From Antennarius striatus (taxonomy: Eukaryota > Chordata > Actinopteri > Lophiiformes > Antennariidae), in contig NC_090781.1 in NCBI RefSeq assembly GCF_040054535.1, positions 17,722,260 to 17,786,259 of the forward strand: 64,000 nucleotides of DNA. Direction: 5' to 3'. Position 1 is the stretch's first letter; each line of letters begins with the position of its first letter. Below the pieces are notes generated by a model, which was not told the DNA's origin, searched no databases, and saw only the letters and a program-made list of their open reading frames with translations. A program made the translations under genes and the position numbers. Positions 49,521-61,657 of the stretch are shown here, piece by piece.

Positions 49521-50558
49521 ATGGATCTCCTCAATGCCACCCACCTCCCCACCAATCAATCCGACTTCAGCAGTGTCTTTACCCTTCATGTTCTCCCACC
49601 GCTCTATTTCATCATCTGCATTGTGGGCATGTTCCTGAATGGTCTGGCCGCCTGGATCTTCTTCAGAGTGCCCAGTGACTCTGGACTGGTGGTCTACCTG
49701 AAGAACATGGTGGTGGCCGATCTCCTCATGCTTTCCACCTTCCCCTTCAAGCTGGCATCTCAGCTGGGCCTGGGTGGGTGGCACCTACACGTCATCATCT
49801 GCCGCTACATTGCTGTACTCTTCTATTCCTCCATGTACGTGGGGATTGCCTTCATGGGCTTCATCAGCCTTGAGCGCTACGTCAAGATTGTCCGGCACAC
49901 TTCCCCCTCCTCCATCTCCTCCTGCTGGTCTCTTTTGGGAAAGTTTAACTTGCTGCACCACCTGCAGAGTGTCGGCTTTGCCCGGATGCTGGCCCTCTTC
50001 ACCTGGAGTTTCCTGGTACTCTGTGTCTTGCCCAACGTTGTCCTGACCAGCCAGCCGGCCCATGAGGGGAATGCACGACACTGCATGCAACTGAAGACAC
50101 CCCTGGGGATGCAGTGGCACAGGGTGTCCACCCTTTTCAACGTTGCCCTGTTCTGGGTGACTTTGCTGGTTATTGTCTTCAGCTACGCATCCATTGCCCG
50201 CCAGATCTACCAGTCTTACCTCCGTGTGCGACACAACAACAGTGACGTTCGTCGGAAGTCAAACCGCAGCATCTTCAGCATCCTGGCAGTTTTCTTTTTC
50301 TGTTTCGTGCCGTATCACGTTTGCCGTGTGCCCTACACCTTGAGCCAGACACTGGCATTAGGCTTCAGCGAGGACACCCGTTTCCTGCTGTTCCAGCTGA
50401 AAGAGGGAACGCTCTTCCTGTCAGCCCTCAACGTCTGCCTCGATCCTATCATCTACTTCCTGATGTGTCGAACATTCAGAGAATCACTGCTGAGAAAATT
50501 GTCAGGAAGAACTATGAGGAGATCCCTGAGCAACGCCCAGAGTCTGAGCAACATTTAA
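49521..50558 (+). CDS. P2Y12-like class A GPCR (GPR87/P2RY14-type), coding region in one exon
   Basis: A seven-helix receptor of 345 aa. N-glycosylation motifs NAT (5) and NQS (12) lie before TM1. TM2 is preceded by VYLKNMVVADLLM. Cys94 (IICRY) and Cys188 form the usual TM3-EL2 disulphide. The DRY box is ERY (118-120). LKTPLGMQWH (191-200), CFVPYHVCRVPY (261-272), KE (294-295) and DPIIY (308-312) are hallmarks of the P2Y12/13/14-GPR87 subgroup; the EL3 lysine corresponds to the nucleotide-contacting lysine of P2Y12. RKSNRSIFSI resembles P2RY14 and LNGLAAWIFF resembles GPR87, so I leave the symbol open. Second intracellular loop is about 15 residues longer than in relatives (126-150). The ATG follows a splice acceptor (GTGCTTTCAG|GG), so a 5'-UTR exon lies upstream. 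The likely G protein is Gi (family inference). A C-terminal Ser/Arg cluster could be phosphorylated. Confidence 0.85.
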   Translation: MDLLNATHLPTNQSDFSSVFTLHVLPPLYFIICIVGMFLNGLAAWIFFRVPSDSGLVVYLKNMVVADLLMLSTFPFKLASQLGLGGWHLHVIICRYIAVLFYSSMYVGIAFMGFISLERYVKIVRHTSPSSISSCWSLLGKFNLLHHLQSVGFARMLALFTWSFLVLCVLPNVVLTSQPAHEGNARHCMQLKTPLGMQWHRVSTLFNVALFWVTLLVIVFSYASIARQIYQSYLRVRHNNSDVRRKSNRSIFSILAVFFFCFVPYHVCRVPYTLSQTLALGFSEDTRFLLFQLKEGTLFLSALNVCLDPIIYFLMCRTFRESLLRKLSGRTMRRSLSNAQSLSNI

Positions 50559-52893
50559 GGGGAGCCAAAAAAAGAAACGATGATTCAGGAAAAAAGAGGT
50601 GGACTGAGCAATGAAGTACTGTTTGGTTTTGGCAAGAAGAAGAGCGTGGATGTCAACACTACATGTGTTTCAAGAATTAAAGAAAAGCAGCAAGCACTCA
50701 GCAGAAATGAGTGAACGCATTGGCAGGTTGTGTAACGTCATCAGCAGACTCATCCAGACATGAACTCTCAATATAATAGAAATAATTAATTCAGAAAGTC
50801 TGGCATTGAATTTCGTATATGTCTTTCCAGCAGGCAAAGCTTTTATTTTATTATGATTTACATGAATTAGATGCAAGTATGGTCAGTTTATCAGGAATGC
50901 ATGAGTTTACATTACTGTATCATGATCTGACATCAATATTATATAAAGTTACCTGTTTTAGTTGATTTGAACATTTTTATATGAATGCAGAATCATGTGT
51001 GTGTGTTTAAAGATGTATTTTCAGGTGCTATATAAATTATATAATTATTACACACATGCATAAAATTATATAAAGAAAGGAGGTTGGTGACGGAAGTGAA
51101 AGCGATGGTGGTGCTTTCATTTCTCTTTTAAATCCTGAATTTGGGTCCTTTTGTTTTGGGGTTTAGAGCTCATAAATTGTTCTTTTCCATTGTTGAAATC
51201 ACTCATTTTCACTCATTCTGACTATTGTAATGACTATTGTAATGAAAGAATCCATAGAAATTTTTTTTATCTGAACCAACCCAGACAGACGCATCCTCAT
51301 TTATTAACATTTATTAATGATATTGCTCCTTTCATTCGGAGTACAGTGCAGTATTACCACGTTTTTACACTGTCTTGTTTAGGCCATCTAGTGGTCATAG
51401 TGTATAACTACATCCACGTTTATGTTTACTGTATTTAGATCGAATAGATCGATTGGTTAGATCAATGTGTCCATCCAGCTTTTTGGGAAATCAGTTGTTA
51501 CAGTGAAGCTGAAAATATAATCAGTTCTTACAGTCTTCAAGGCACATTTGCTAAATAATTAAATAATATATGCAAAGGAGAATATGAATTAAGTCATTTT
51601 TATTTTGATATTGAAATCATGTTTTCCTTTTGTAAAATAAAACGTAATTAAATCTGAATGAGCCCATTTTGATGAATTAATTAATCAATTAATCAGATAT
51701 TTATAAGACATCTAGCCATCATTCGTAACCAGGAACTTGATGGTCCTTTCAAACATACAGATGTCCTTATTGGCTGAAAAATCTATATACATACATGTTT
51801 ATATATTAAGTTAATCATTTAGAAAGCAACTGAAGCTGATGCTCCTCTCTTCCTCCCCACATATTCAACATAAACTTCCCCCATTACATGCATGTTGTTC
51901 CTCTAACCAACTGACCTGCTTATGATACATGTCTGGAACACACCTGTCCGACTGAAGGGTCAATGCAGGTTGCTATGACACGCTGCAAAAAACAAAAAAA
52001 TAAATGAAAAAACCCAAAACAACCTTCATTATATCATGAATCTTTGATCAGGCTGAGTAATTATGACACTTGCATATTATTGGCCTGTCAGCTGCGGCCC
52101 TGACCCATTTTCAAAGTTACTACTGCTGTGTGATGACAGAATTATAACCACATCCCTGCATCCCCCCACCCACTGTGCTTCAGTCCTTCCTGATACGAAG
52201 CTATGAGGAAATCAGATTTCAGTCAGAGATACGCAGACAGGTGGGTGATGAAGTTAACTGTATTTTTAATTATGTTGTTTTATTTATTGAATGAATGACT
52301 GCTTATTATCAGATATGAATTGAATACCTGTGATTAGAAACATAAGTGTAGAAAAAATATTTAGATGTTTGGATGTTAACAATGTAGAACTACTTCCTTA
52401 CAAGTAAAACTACAGATGTGTTTTCAGATTCATATATTTAGTGAGTCATTTAATGATATTACATATTAAGTATTTGTGATAAATGATTTTTGTTCCTCAG
52501 AAGCTTCTATTTAAGAAAAGCTCCTGTTTTATTGTGTATTTTGTAAATCATGTTGCTGCACTTCAACATCTGCAATTGGCTTTTCCTCTAATGAGTCCCC
52601 CTTTTTTTAAACTTAAAGCACTAATGTTAAAATTTTTATTCAAAAGCAACTCAAAATCAGATTAATTGAACATCTGTGGATAGAAATTCAACAAAACTGC
52701 ACCATAGTGTGAAAACACTCAAAGTCCTGAGTTTCCCAAAAATATTTTCAATCATTTTGTGTAATCTCACTGACAAACCAACACAAAAACTGGCAGTAAA
52801 ATAGCGAAGAGTTTTTTATAAAAACCATCTGTGACTATTATAAAAGTCACAGTCTCAATGACTTCAACTGCATTTGTGCAATGTGCAATGATA
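50559..52893. other. Intergenic region between receptor 1 and the Tc1 element
   Basis: AT-rich DNA with the receptor 3' UTR (ATTAAA near 50676). No gene, repeat family or RNA gene is recognised up to the transposon boundary. Confidence 0.5.
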
Positions 52894-54500
52894 CAGGTCC
52901 TTCTCAAAAAATTAGCATATTGTGATAAAGTTCATTATTTTCTGTAATGTACTGATAAACATTGGACTTTCATATATTTTAGATTCATCATACACAAACT
53001 GAAGTAGTTCAAGCATTTTATTGTTTTAATAATAATGATTTCTGCAAAAAGGTAAAGAAAAACCAAAAATGCCTTTCTCAAAAAATTAGCATATTTCATC
53101 CGACCAATTAAAAAAAGTGTTTTTAATACAAAAAAAGTCAACCTTCAAATAATTATGTTCAGTTATGCACTCAATACTTGGTCAGGAATCCTTTAGCAGA
53201 AATGACTGCTTCAATGCGGTGTGGTATGGAGGCAATCAGCCTGTGGCACTGCTGAGGTGTTATGGAGGTGCAGGATGCTTCGATAGCAGCCTTAAACTCA
53301 TCCACAGTGTTGGGTCTGGTGTGTCTCAACTTCCTCTTCACAATATCCCACAGATTCTCCATGGGATTCAGGTCAGGAGAGTTGGCAGGCCAATTGAGCA
53401 CAGTAAGACCCTGGTCAGTAAACCATTTACCAGTGGTTTTGGCACTGTGAGCAGGTGCCAGGTCGTGCTGAAAAATGAAATCTTCATCTCCATAAAGCTT
53501 TTCAGCAGATGGAAGCATGAAGTGCTCCAAAATCTCCTGATAGCTGCATTGACCCTGCCCTTGATAAAACACACTGGACCAACACCAGCAGCTGACATGG
53601 CCCCCCAGACCATCACTGACTGTGGGTACTTGACACCGGATTTCAGGCATTTTGGCATGTCCTACTCCCCAGTCTTTCTCCAGACTCTGGCACTTTGATT
53701 TCCGAATGACATGCAAAATTTGCTTTCAACCGAAAGAAGTACTTTGGACCACTGAGCAACAGTCCAGTGCTGCTTCTCTGTAGCCCAGGTCAGGTGCTTC
53801 TGTCGCTATTCCTGGTTCAAAAGTGGCTTGACCCAGGGAATGCGGCACCTGTAGCCCATTTCCTGCGCATGCCTGTGCATGGTGGCTGTGGATGTTTGTA
53901 CTCCAGACTCAGTCCACTGCTTCCACAGGTCCCCCAAGGTCTGGAATCCGCCCTTCTCCACAATCTTTCTCAGGGTCCGGTCACCTCTTCTGGTTGTGCA
54001 GAGTTTTCTGCCACACTTTTTCCTTTCCACAGACTTCCCACTGAGGTGCCTCAATACAGTACTGTGGGAACACACTATTCGCTCAGAAATTTCTTTCTGT
54101 GTCTTACCCTCTTGCTTGAGGATGTCAATGAAGGCCTTCTGGACAGCAGTCAGGTCAGCAGTCTTACCCATGATTGTGGTTTTGAGGAATGAAACAGGCT
54201 GGGAGTTTTTAAAAGCCTCAGGAATCTTTTGCAGGAGTTTAGAATTGATTCGTTGATTCAGATGACCAGGTAAATTGCTTGTGTAAGATACCTTTTCATG
54301 ATATGCTAATTTTTTTAAATAGGAATTTTGGGTTTTCATGAGCTATATGCCAAAATCATCATTATTAAAACAATAATAAACCTGAAATATTTCAGTTGGT
54401 GTGCAATGAATCGAAAATATATGAAAGTTTAATGTTTATCATGACATTATGGAAAATTATGAACTTTATCACGATATGCTCATTTTTTGAGAAGGAATTG
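52894..54500 (-). mobile_element. Tc1-like DNA transposon, 1.6 kb, inactive
   Basis: Both ends are flanked by TA (52892-52893 and 54501-54502), the Tc1/mariner target duplication. The left end starts CAGGTCCTTCTCAAAAAATT. The right end, read inwards, starts CAATTCCTTCTCAAAAAATG. Similarity continues inwards (AGCATAT.GTGATAAAGTTCAT, then TGATAAACATT and TTTCATATAT blocks), so terminal inverted repeats are at least ~90 bp. The internal transposase gene on the minus strand is broken. The element sits between two P2Y-like receptor genes. Confidence 0.9.
53171..54171 (-). pseudogene. Tc1-like transposase, degenerate
   Basis: The start ATG at 54171 opens MGKTADLTAVQKAFI, then KQEGKTQKEISERIVCSHS (paired-like helix-turn-helix DNA-binding part) and a second HTH region. 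The catalytic part is visible as FIFQHDLAPAHSAKTTGKW (second Asp) and NSPDLNPMENLWDIVKRKL (Glu). The family is normally ~340 aa in one frame. Here there is a stop at 53806, a second stop before the MPKCLKSG block, and at least one frame change near 53540. The first catalytic Asp context (SDES in relatives) reads SVES. The element cannot mobilise itself. Confidence 0.88.
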
Positions 54501-54669
54501 TAAACCTGCTGCAATTGACTTGTAGTTGTAGCTGAGACAAACAGGAAGTGAAGACTTCCATTAGTCTGACCTGCAGGTTTTCCCTGCAGTTGCCTCCATG
54601 TCAGCTTTCACTTGTTTCTGCACGTTTCACAGATTATTTAGTGGGCCCACTCTGAGAACATCCAGAAAC

Positions 54670-57356
54670 ATGAAGGACCTTGCTGGAGCCAAGGTGACCG
54701 TTCCCTTCAACCACTCCACTCAGATGAAGGCAAACAATTTGACCTGCAGTGATCAGGTCGACCCCTCGGTCCACATGTTTTTCATGGTGGCCCACAGTCT
54801 GGTGTTTCTGGTGAGACTCCCTGCCTTTAGAAAACATTCCTGAAAAACTTCAATGACATGTCCAAAATGACAATTCCTGTCAAACCCACTTCCTGTCATC
54901 CTCATGTGTAGGTGGGTCTGTTCCTGAATGGATTCACACTGAAGGTTTACTTCTGCCAAGCTCAGCAGCTGGCATACAGGAGCATGACCGTCTACCTGAA
55001 GAACTTGGCGGTGGCTGACTTCCTCATCAGCCTCTGTCTCCCCATGCGGATCGCCAATTACGCCAGCAGCTCCATCTCCATTCGACAAATTTACTGCAAC
55101 TTTGGTGCCTCCGCCTTCTATCTGAACATGTACGCCAGCATCCTGTTCATGGGCTTTATTGCAGCGAACAGGTAGGACCAGGTTGGACATGGACAAAAAG
55201 GTTAGATAGTGGATGGACAGATAGTTTTAACCAAAGTATCAGTGCCCCTCGTGAGGCCAAAAGTTTAAAAAACAAAACAAAATCACAAATATGGAATAGA
55301 AATAGAAGCAATAGAAAAGTAATAGAAATGGATGAGAAAAAGACAAATTGATTTGGCTAAAGAGAAATTAAACAGTGAATTTTGAACATTATGATTCCAT
55401 GACAGCTGAAATTTGCCATGCAGTTCAGTGATGAGTCCAAATGGGCAGACATTTTGTTTACATGAGGTTCAATATTTAAATAAAGGGACAACAGATGGAG
55501 ATTAGCTTGTAGAAACAATCTGGTACAGATCATCCAAATGAAATACGTTTCTTTCATTGAAGTTTTAGTGTTGTTCAAAATGCTTGAAATGAGTTAAATA
55601 CTGTAATGTGAAAGACTGAAAGCTCAACATTTAATGGAATTTCTTGAGATTCTATTTAATTAATATTTTTATCATTTTCGACACTGAAGTTACTTGACAG
55701 ATGAACACTGCTGAAACTTGGTAGCGAGGAGAAAAAACAAAAAGAATTTAAACATATATGAGTAACAGCATTAATTTTAGTTCATTTTTCTCCTTTTTTG
55801 CACATTTCAAGATAAACACTGTTGTAAAACGTTAAGATCTGAAGCAGGCGGGGTTCATTACGTCAGTATGTACAGTCAGTAACAGCAACGGGGTTTCGGA
55901 GTCAAAGAAATGTGAGGATGTTTCTTAAGAAGTCACTGTGGTGTCATTTTTATTGAGGTCAGCTATTCTTCTTCTTTTTTTTTGATGCTGAATATGAGTT
56001 AAGAGAACTTTTGCAACTTGTGGTTGACCTCAGTGACATTTATCCAGGATGTGGAACAGACAGGAAAATGAAATGTTAAAGTCGAGATACATTAACAGTC
56101 ATCTTAATTCTTAACAAACTTATTGAGATGTTTGTTAACCTCCATGAAGACGTGAAACATGACAGGATGTGATTTATATCATAGCAGCAAAATGAAGAGG
56201 TAAATGTCTTCATGACGTCATCAATGTTACAGACAATTACTCAACATCGCTGCAATGCAAATAAAAATATAACCTGAAATAGTAAAACCTGGATTATGAA
56301 AAGTTTTCAGGTGAAATCCAGTTCAGATCCAGTTCAGAAGTCGGTTTGCATGTTTCAACCTGAACTTAACCCCCCAGTGGAAATACAACAACGGCAGCCC
56401 TGAAGCCGAGCCGACACCAGACAGGATGTGAAACTGAGGCCCACCTGTCTTTGAACAATTTTCACATCCAGTTTTGTCCTGTCTTACTAGATGTTCCATA
56501 TTAAACGTAAATTCAATGTCTGGATCAAATTGTAGCTCAGTATGACTCCACATACTCCACAGTATGGCCAGGGTAACTCAATCTTCAACCGATCAATTTA
56601 AATCTTACATTTATTAGTTTAACTGAACAGTCAAATTTTCCATTTGTGATGCTGCTGTTGGTTACGACTCACCTGCTTCCATCCGTCTCCCTTCTCTTTA
56701 GGTATCTGAAGATCATCCATCCTGCAGGAACTCACGTTTTACAGACAGTACAGGCTGCCCGCAACATCGCCATAGCAACCTGGGGTTTCCTCCTGGCCAT
56801 CATGAGCACCTACATCATCCTATCGCTGGTTAGCCAGGATGTATTACCCTCCGTCCCCAAGGCAGTGAGCTGTGATGTCCTCCATAGCAAACAGCTCAAT
56901 TCGTACTACAAAACAATCCATGCCTGCACGGCTGCCATCTTCTTGTTTGTGCTTGTCTCACTGGTGTCCTTCTACTACAACATCTCCCGCCGGCTGTCAC
57001 AGGCCCAGCAGAGGCAGCTGGCATCCTCCAGCTCCAAGAAGCTCGCCAGATCACGAAGGAACATGCTGGTTCTGGTCATCGTCTTCTGCATTTGCTTCGT
57101 CCCTTACCACTTGATCCGGCTTCCCTACATGTTCATGCGGAGCCGATGCTCATGGAACCACGTGTTCTTATACATGAAAGAGCTGACGGTCACCATGTCG
57201 ATTCTCAACGTCTGCCTGGACCCTCTCATTTATTTCATCTTCTGCAAAGCCTTCCGGACCCAGCTGAACCTGAGAAGGGCGCTCAGCGCCACACGTGTGG
57301 CGACGCATGGAGACGACGCAGAGAGGAGGAGCAGCAAAACTCTCAGTGTTTTATAA
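54670..57356 (+). CDS. P2Y12-family class A GPCR (GPR34-like), three coding exons
   Basis: Exons 54670-54810, 54912-55171 and 56702-57356 total 1056 nt (351 aa). N-glycosylation motifs are NHS (14) and NLT (23). TM1 ends GLFLNGF, and TM2 is preceded by VYLKNLAVADFLISL. Cys109 opens TM3, and the DRY box is changed to NRY (133-135). TM6 reads ICFVPYHLIRLPY; EL3 has CSWNHVFLYMKEL; TM7 has NVCLDPLIYF. The KE pair and PYHxxRxPY place it in the P2Y12/GPR34/GPR87 group. CSW before TM7 is closest in style to GPR34. Ligand unknown (relatives bind nucleotides, UDP-sugars or lysophosphatidylserine). It differs from its neighbour by having introns in TM1 and directly after the NR of the NRY motif. An alternative in-frame ATG lies at 54598, but an acceptor (TTTCACAG) at 54631 favours 54670. 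Confidence 0.83.
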
Positions 57357-58931
57357 CTTTATGTTAACAGAACAGCCATAGCTCGGGTCATTAAACCTGC
57401 CAAAATGTAAAAAGTATTCCATGTAAATATATTTTTTCTACAGTTGTTGTTTGTTTGAGATGGTGTAATTCAAGTAAGATCATAAAAATGCTGTTTAAAT
57501 ATGAAATTCAAATAAAAAGGTAAATAACAATGCAATTATTTCTCTTGGGGTTGAGGTTGAAACTTATGCCTTTAATTAGATATTCAGATTCTAATGGGGA
57601 AGGTATTTCCACAAACATTTAATGTTGCCTACATGTTGGGTAAAGCCAATTTCCAAAGAGATTTCATGATACTTAATTTATATGATCAAATTTGGACGTT
57701 ACTGCTGAAGTTTTAGGAAAGAAGGAATTCTCTGTAGATTCCACGGTTTCAGTCGAACGACCCATAAACTCTGTAATCATGGAAACTGCTGGCCTAAATT
57801 ACACCTTTCGACAACTGCAGATGTGGACTAACATTCCCTCCAGCCCACACCCCAACTTCACATTTAATGAAGGCTGAAGAGAAATGATAAAATACCTCAA
57901 ATGAACATCGTGATCCTAGACAGAACCCTGGAAGACACACGGACACAGTCGGTGTGTTGCACAACTGTTGGCTGTTCTGGTTTCTGTTGTTTAAGTTTTG
58001 CATTTTACAGTGTCAGTAATAAAATAATCAAATGTAAAATTTATGAAAATAACCCTAAACAGTAAATGAACACTCAGTTGAATTTAGTGTGCCATTGCAC
58101 TTTGGTACCAGCAAGTGGCAGCAACAATCAAAGGGTCATTTCCACATTGAATTTTAAAGGCATCAAATTTAGGTACAGTACATTGCAATATTTTCTGCAC
58201 TATAAGGCGTACTGGATTATAAGACACACCTTTAATGAATTGTTTATTTTATAATATATGTCATATATAAGGGGCACTGGATTATAAGGCGCACTGTAGG
58301 TTTATGAAAAAATTATAGGCTTTTAGGTGCGCCTTATAGTGTGGAAAATACCATAATTTTATTGATCTATTCATAAATTAAGTGAAATAATTTGTTTAAT
58401 AATCACAGTAAGGCACAAACAGGAAAACTGACTGAACCTGGGTGTAGCAATCTGTAGTAGAATGTAAACGTGTTCAGTCATGAACTACATCCAGAGTCGT
58501 TCTGTCGTAAACTTATTTTAAATTATGTCAATCATCACCTCAGTCATTTTGAGCATTGCCCTCACCGGATCTTCTGGAAGTGTTTAACTGTTGAGTCAAA
58601 GTTAGGTCCAGTGCACACATGTGGAATGAATAAATACTACAGTCTAATTTAATAACAGATGATTCTTAATTCATTGATACAAAATACTGCAGCAAGTCTC
58701 ATAGCAGAAAAATTATTATGACAATGGATTTATTACCAGAAAAATAGACAAGATTATAAAGTCACAGGATTGTGAGGAAAATTTTGCCAGCATTTAATAG
58801 TTATTGACAGCATCTGATACTAATTTAAGAAGTTATCACACTGGTATAGACGGCCTGCCCGTGATGAGCACTGGATCACTAGGGTTTAATCCTGAGGGGC
58901 TGATTTATAGTTTGTGTCTTTCTCCTTCCAG
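57357..58931. other. 3' UTR of the GPR34-like receptor and intergenic DNA
   Basis: AATAAA at 57511-57516, 155 nt after the stop, is the likely poly(A) signal. A short MITE copy lies at 58186-58352. Nothing else is recognisable. Confidence 0.5.
58186..58352. mobile_element. MITE-like inverted-repeat element, copy C (short)
   Basis: Left CAATATTTTCTGCACTATAA and right TTATAGTGTGGAAAATACC form the terminal inverted repeats. The inner blocks GGATTATAAGACACACC and GGATTATAAGGCGCACTG match copies A and B. At 167 bp it is the most compact copy. Confidence 0.65.
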
Positions 58932-60109
58932 CCAGATTATTCTGGTTACTGCTCCTAACAAGCTGAAGATCAAGAAGATCCTGACTCCTAACGGTCTGCA
59001 CCTCCGGACCCCGATGCGAGGTCAAAGAGAGGACTGGAGATGATTTAAAGTTGACAGCAGTTCTCCTTAGGTTTGGTGATAATCAGCCACATATGGCAAT
59101 TTTCATCACGAGGCCCTTTCCAACATAATTTGCTGTTATTATCCTTCCTAGCGTTGTCAGCCGCTGTTCAGCTGCCACTCTGGTGATGGTTATGAATGAC
59201 ACATACATTCAGAGGCATATCTCCTCAAGAGACTCTTAAGCTTCGTTCTCACAGTCTGTTAAATAAAGGACTGTTGTGCATTTATTGCTTCTATTGTCAT
59301 CTATTTCAGGTTCCACAGCTGGACTCGGGGGACGTGGTTCCACCTCTGAGTTAATGGGGGTGGAAGCAGGACTGAGGGATGTCCAGGAGTGTTTCATTTT
59401 GAACTTGGTTGTGTGACCCACAACCACAGTATTAAAAAATTGTTTAACGGCTAACTCAAACATGGGCAGAGATGGAGTATTTTTCTGTGTTGCTTGGCGA
59501 CCAGCCCGGCCTCGGGTCTTCATGCTGAGGTTGTCTGAGCACTCGGACTGTGGCGTAAGAAAGAACTGCTTTCCTCCTGAATGTCGTCATTGTCCCTCCA
59601 TGCTGGAGACACAGCTGGTTGGTGAGACAGTTTTAATATAAATCACTCTGCTCTTGTTCTCCTTACCAGTTCTCTGAGTCGTAGCTTCAGGGCCGCGGAC
59701 TCACTTCGGTCCCGCTGGACTCGTACAATAGGAAACATCTGGATTCTGGGCGAGACGGACTCCACTGTCCTTGGTGAGACACTGAAACACACAGCTCTAA
59801 AATTAGACCCCAAAGACTTCCTGGATATGGAACTGAACACACAAATATGCACAAAGTGAGTCAGCTGGGTTCCTCTGTCCTTACATAAAACCAGTGATCC
59901 CTCCATCACTCACCCATCAGAGGGGGAGAACCTCAACCAGTTTGAGTCTGATCGGTTTGTTTAGAGTCTGTCCATCTCCAGAAACATCCATCAAGGCTAA
60001 CAAATGTCTGCGCATCTTTTACATGGGCAAAAAAAACATCCACGAGATGCGAATGAAGAGGAGGATGAAGATGCGCCGACTGAATGAAAAGCAACAAAAA
60101 CAGATCTGA
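58932..60109 (+). CDS. Possible exons of an unidentified gene
   Basis: Three segments have good splice borders and one open frame each. (a) 58932-59020/59043 has a strong acceptor (TTTCTCCTTCCAG) and reads VTAPNKLKIKKILTPNGLHL. (b) 59670-59773 has acceptor CCTTACCAG and donor TTG|GTGAGA and reads RSRWTRTIGNIWILGETDS. (c) 59982-60109 has acceptor CCATCTCCAG and reads KANKCLRIFYMGKKNIHEM, then a Lys/Arg/Met-rich helix ending EKQQKQI and a stop. Exons b and c join in phase. Exon a does not join b in phase, so an exon is missing or a belongs elsewhere. I recognise no family. The basic C-terminal helix suggests a nucleic-acid- or ribosome-binding tail, but that is a guess. Confidence 0.25.
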
Positions 60110-61614
60110 TGACATCAGTTTTTCACCTGTTTTAAAACTTTTCCCACACATTTTAGTCTTTAAGTGAATTAATCTTTTCGAGAGTTTTCTTCTTCTTGTC
60201 AACTTTGATGTGTCTTGCATGAAGTTTGACTGCATTGCCCCCAATGGTTACCGTTGGAACTGGATATAAACATTCGGGAAACACGTGAACAGAGATGAAA
60301 TGAATGATGGACGGACATCTCCACACGTCTGTTTTTGAATGCTTATTGAGACTTTTGAATTATTGAACTCCTGTATGCCTAAACAAAAGTTAGATTGACT
60401 TAAACACATGATGTCTTCTTCATCTGCATCTCTCTATGCTGAACAATGACGATCCATAAAATGTTGAACGTATTCCTTTTCATCCCTACCTCTCTTAAAA
60501 TTTCCATCCCTCCCTTTGTAACACTTTCTGTCCTTTTTAAGCCTGACTGGTCACTAAAATGCCACCAGACGACCCATTTATAGAGTGACGAGGAGAGGAA
60601 GAACGAGAGAGACGGAGGTCATGTGGTGTCGTGGGAAGAACAGCCCTAAAAAAACACAACCCTCCTATCACCCACACACTGCCCCATGATGACTTCGATT
60701 TCTGACTCCAGGTCAGTCCTTCACTCCATCCTTTCATCCAGCTTCCTCTCTCTCTCTCTCTCTCTGTTCTTTCCCCTGTCTCTCAATCGTTCTCCCTGTT
60801 AATGTTGTCTATCTTCATACTGGTGTTTGATTTAAAGCCCACACTTCAATAATAATCAAATTTATTATGAGATAGGAAACTTCGTGTGAAACAAGACCTT
60901 TTGAAATTCTCAATGTCGGATTAATTGTTGAATTTGTAACTGCAAAAATAGTATAAGCGCTCAAGTGGAAATGTTAAATATAAATAAATGTAAAATATAA
61001 TCTAGAAAATTTACTTAAAGTAAGAAAAAGTCAAATAGCTGAAAAGCCAAGGTCACTGTGTCAGATAGCATTAGCATGTCTGCAGACAGCCCTGCACCAA
61101 ATATGAGCATGTCTAGAAGCGTCGTTGCTGCTATGTGTGAGTGTTTCTGTAAGTGAGCCATTAACAGCTTCATAACGTCTTTGTGTTTCCTTTAGTTTAA
61201 TTTAGGTAAAAGAGGAATCAAAAATCTTAACAGGATCACAGAACAATTTCTCTTGAGTGACATATTAACATTCAACACAGAGTATCCAGAGTGTCATTCA
61301 GCTTTTATAACAGTTTCAGGAGAACTTTCAGCTAAAGCTAATGTGAGTTCAACTACATGTGATCAGTGGTTGCCTCTTTCAATTGGTTGATTGATTGAAT
61401 ACCATGAAAAATATTTGACTGACTGCCTTTGCTAAAAAAAGGGCAACTATTGGGCTGGAAAGAATGAATATAATTAGGAAAGGGGGAGAATGGAAAGATG
61501 GAGAATGAGAGATAAGAGACAGAAAAAGAGAGAGAGAGGTCCACAGTGAATCAGAGGTTTTCTATAAAAAGCTTGAGAAATATTAAACTTCTCAGATGGA
61601 AAATAGTTTGTGTG

Positions 61615-61657
<43 letters not shown>

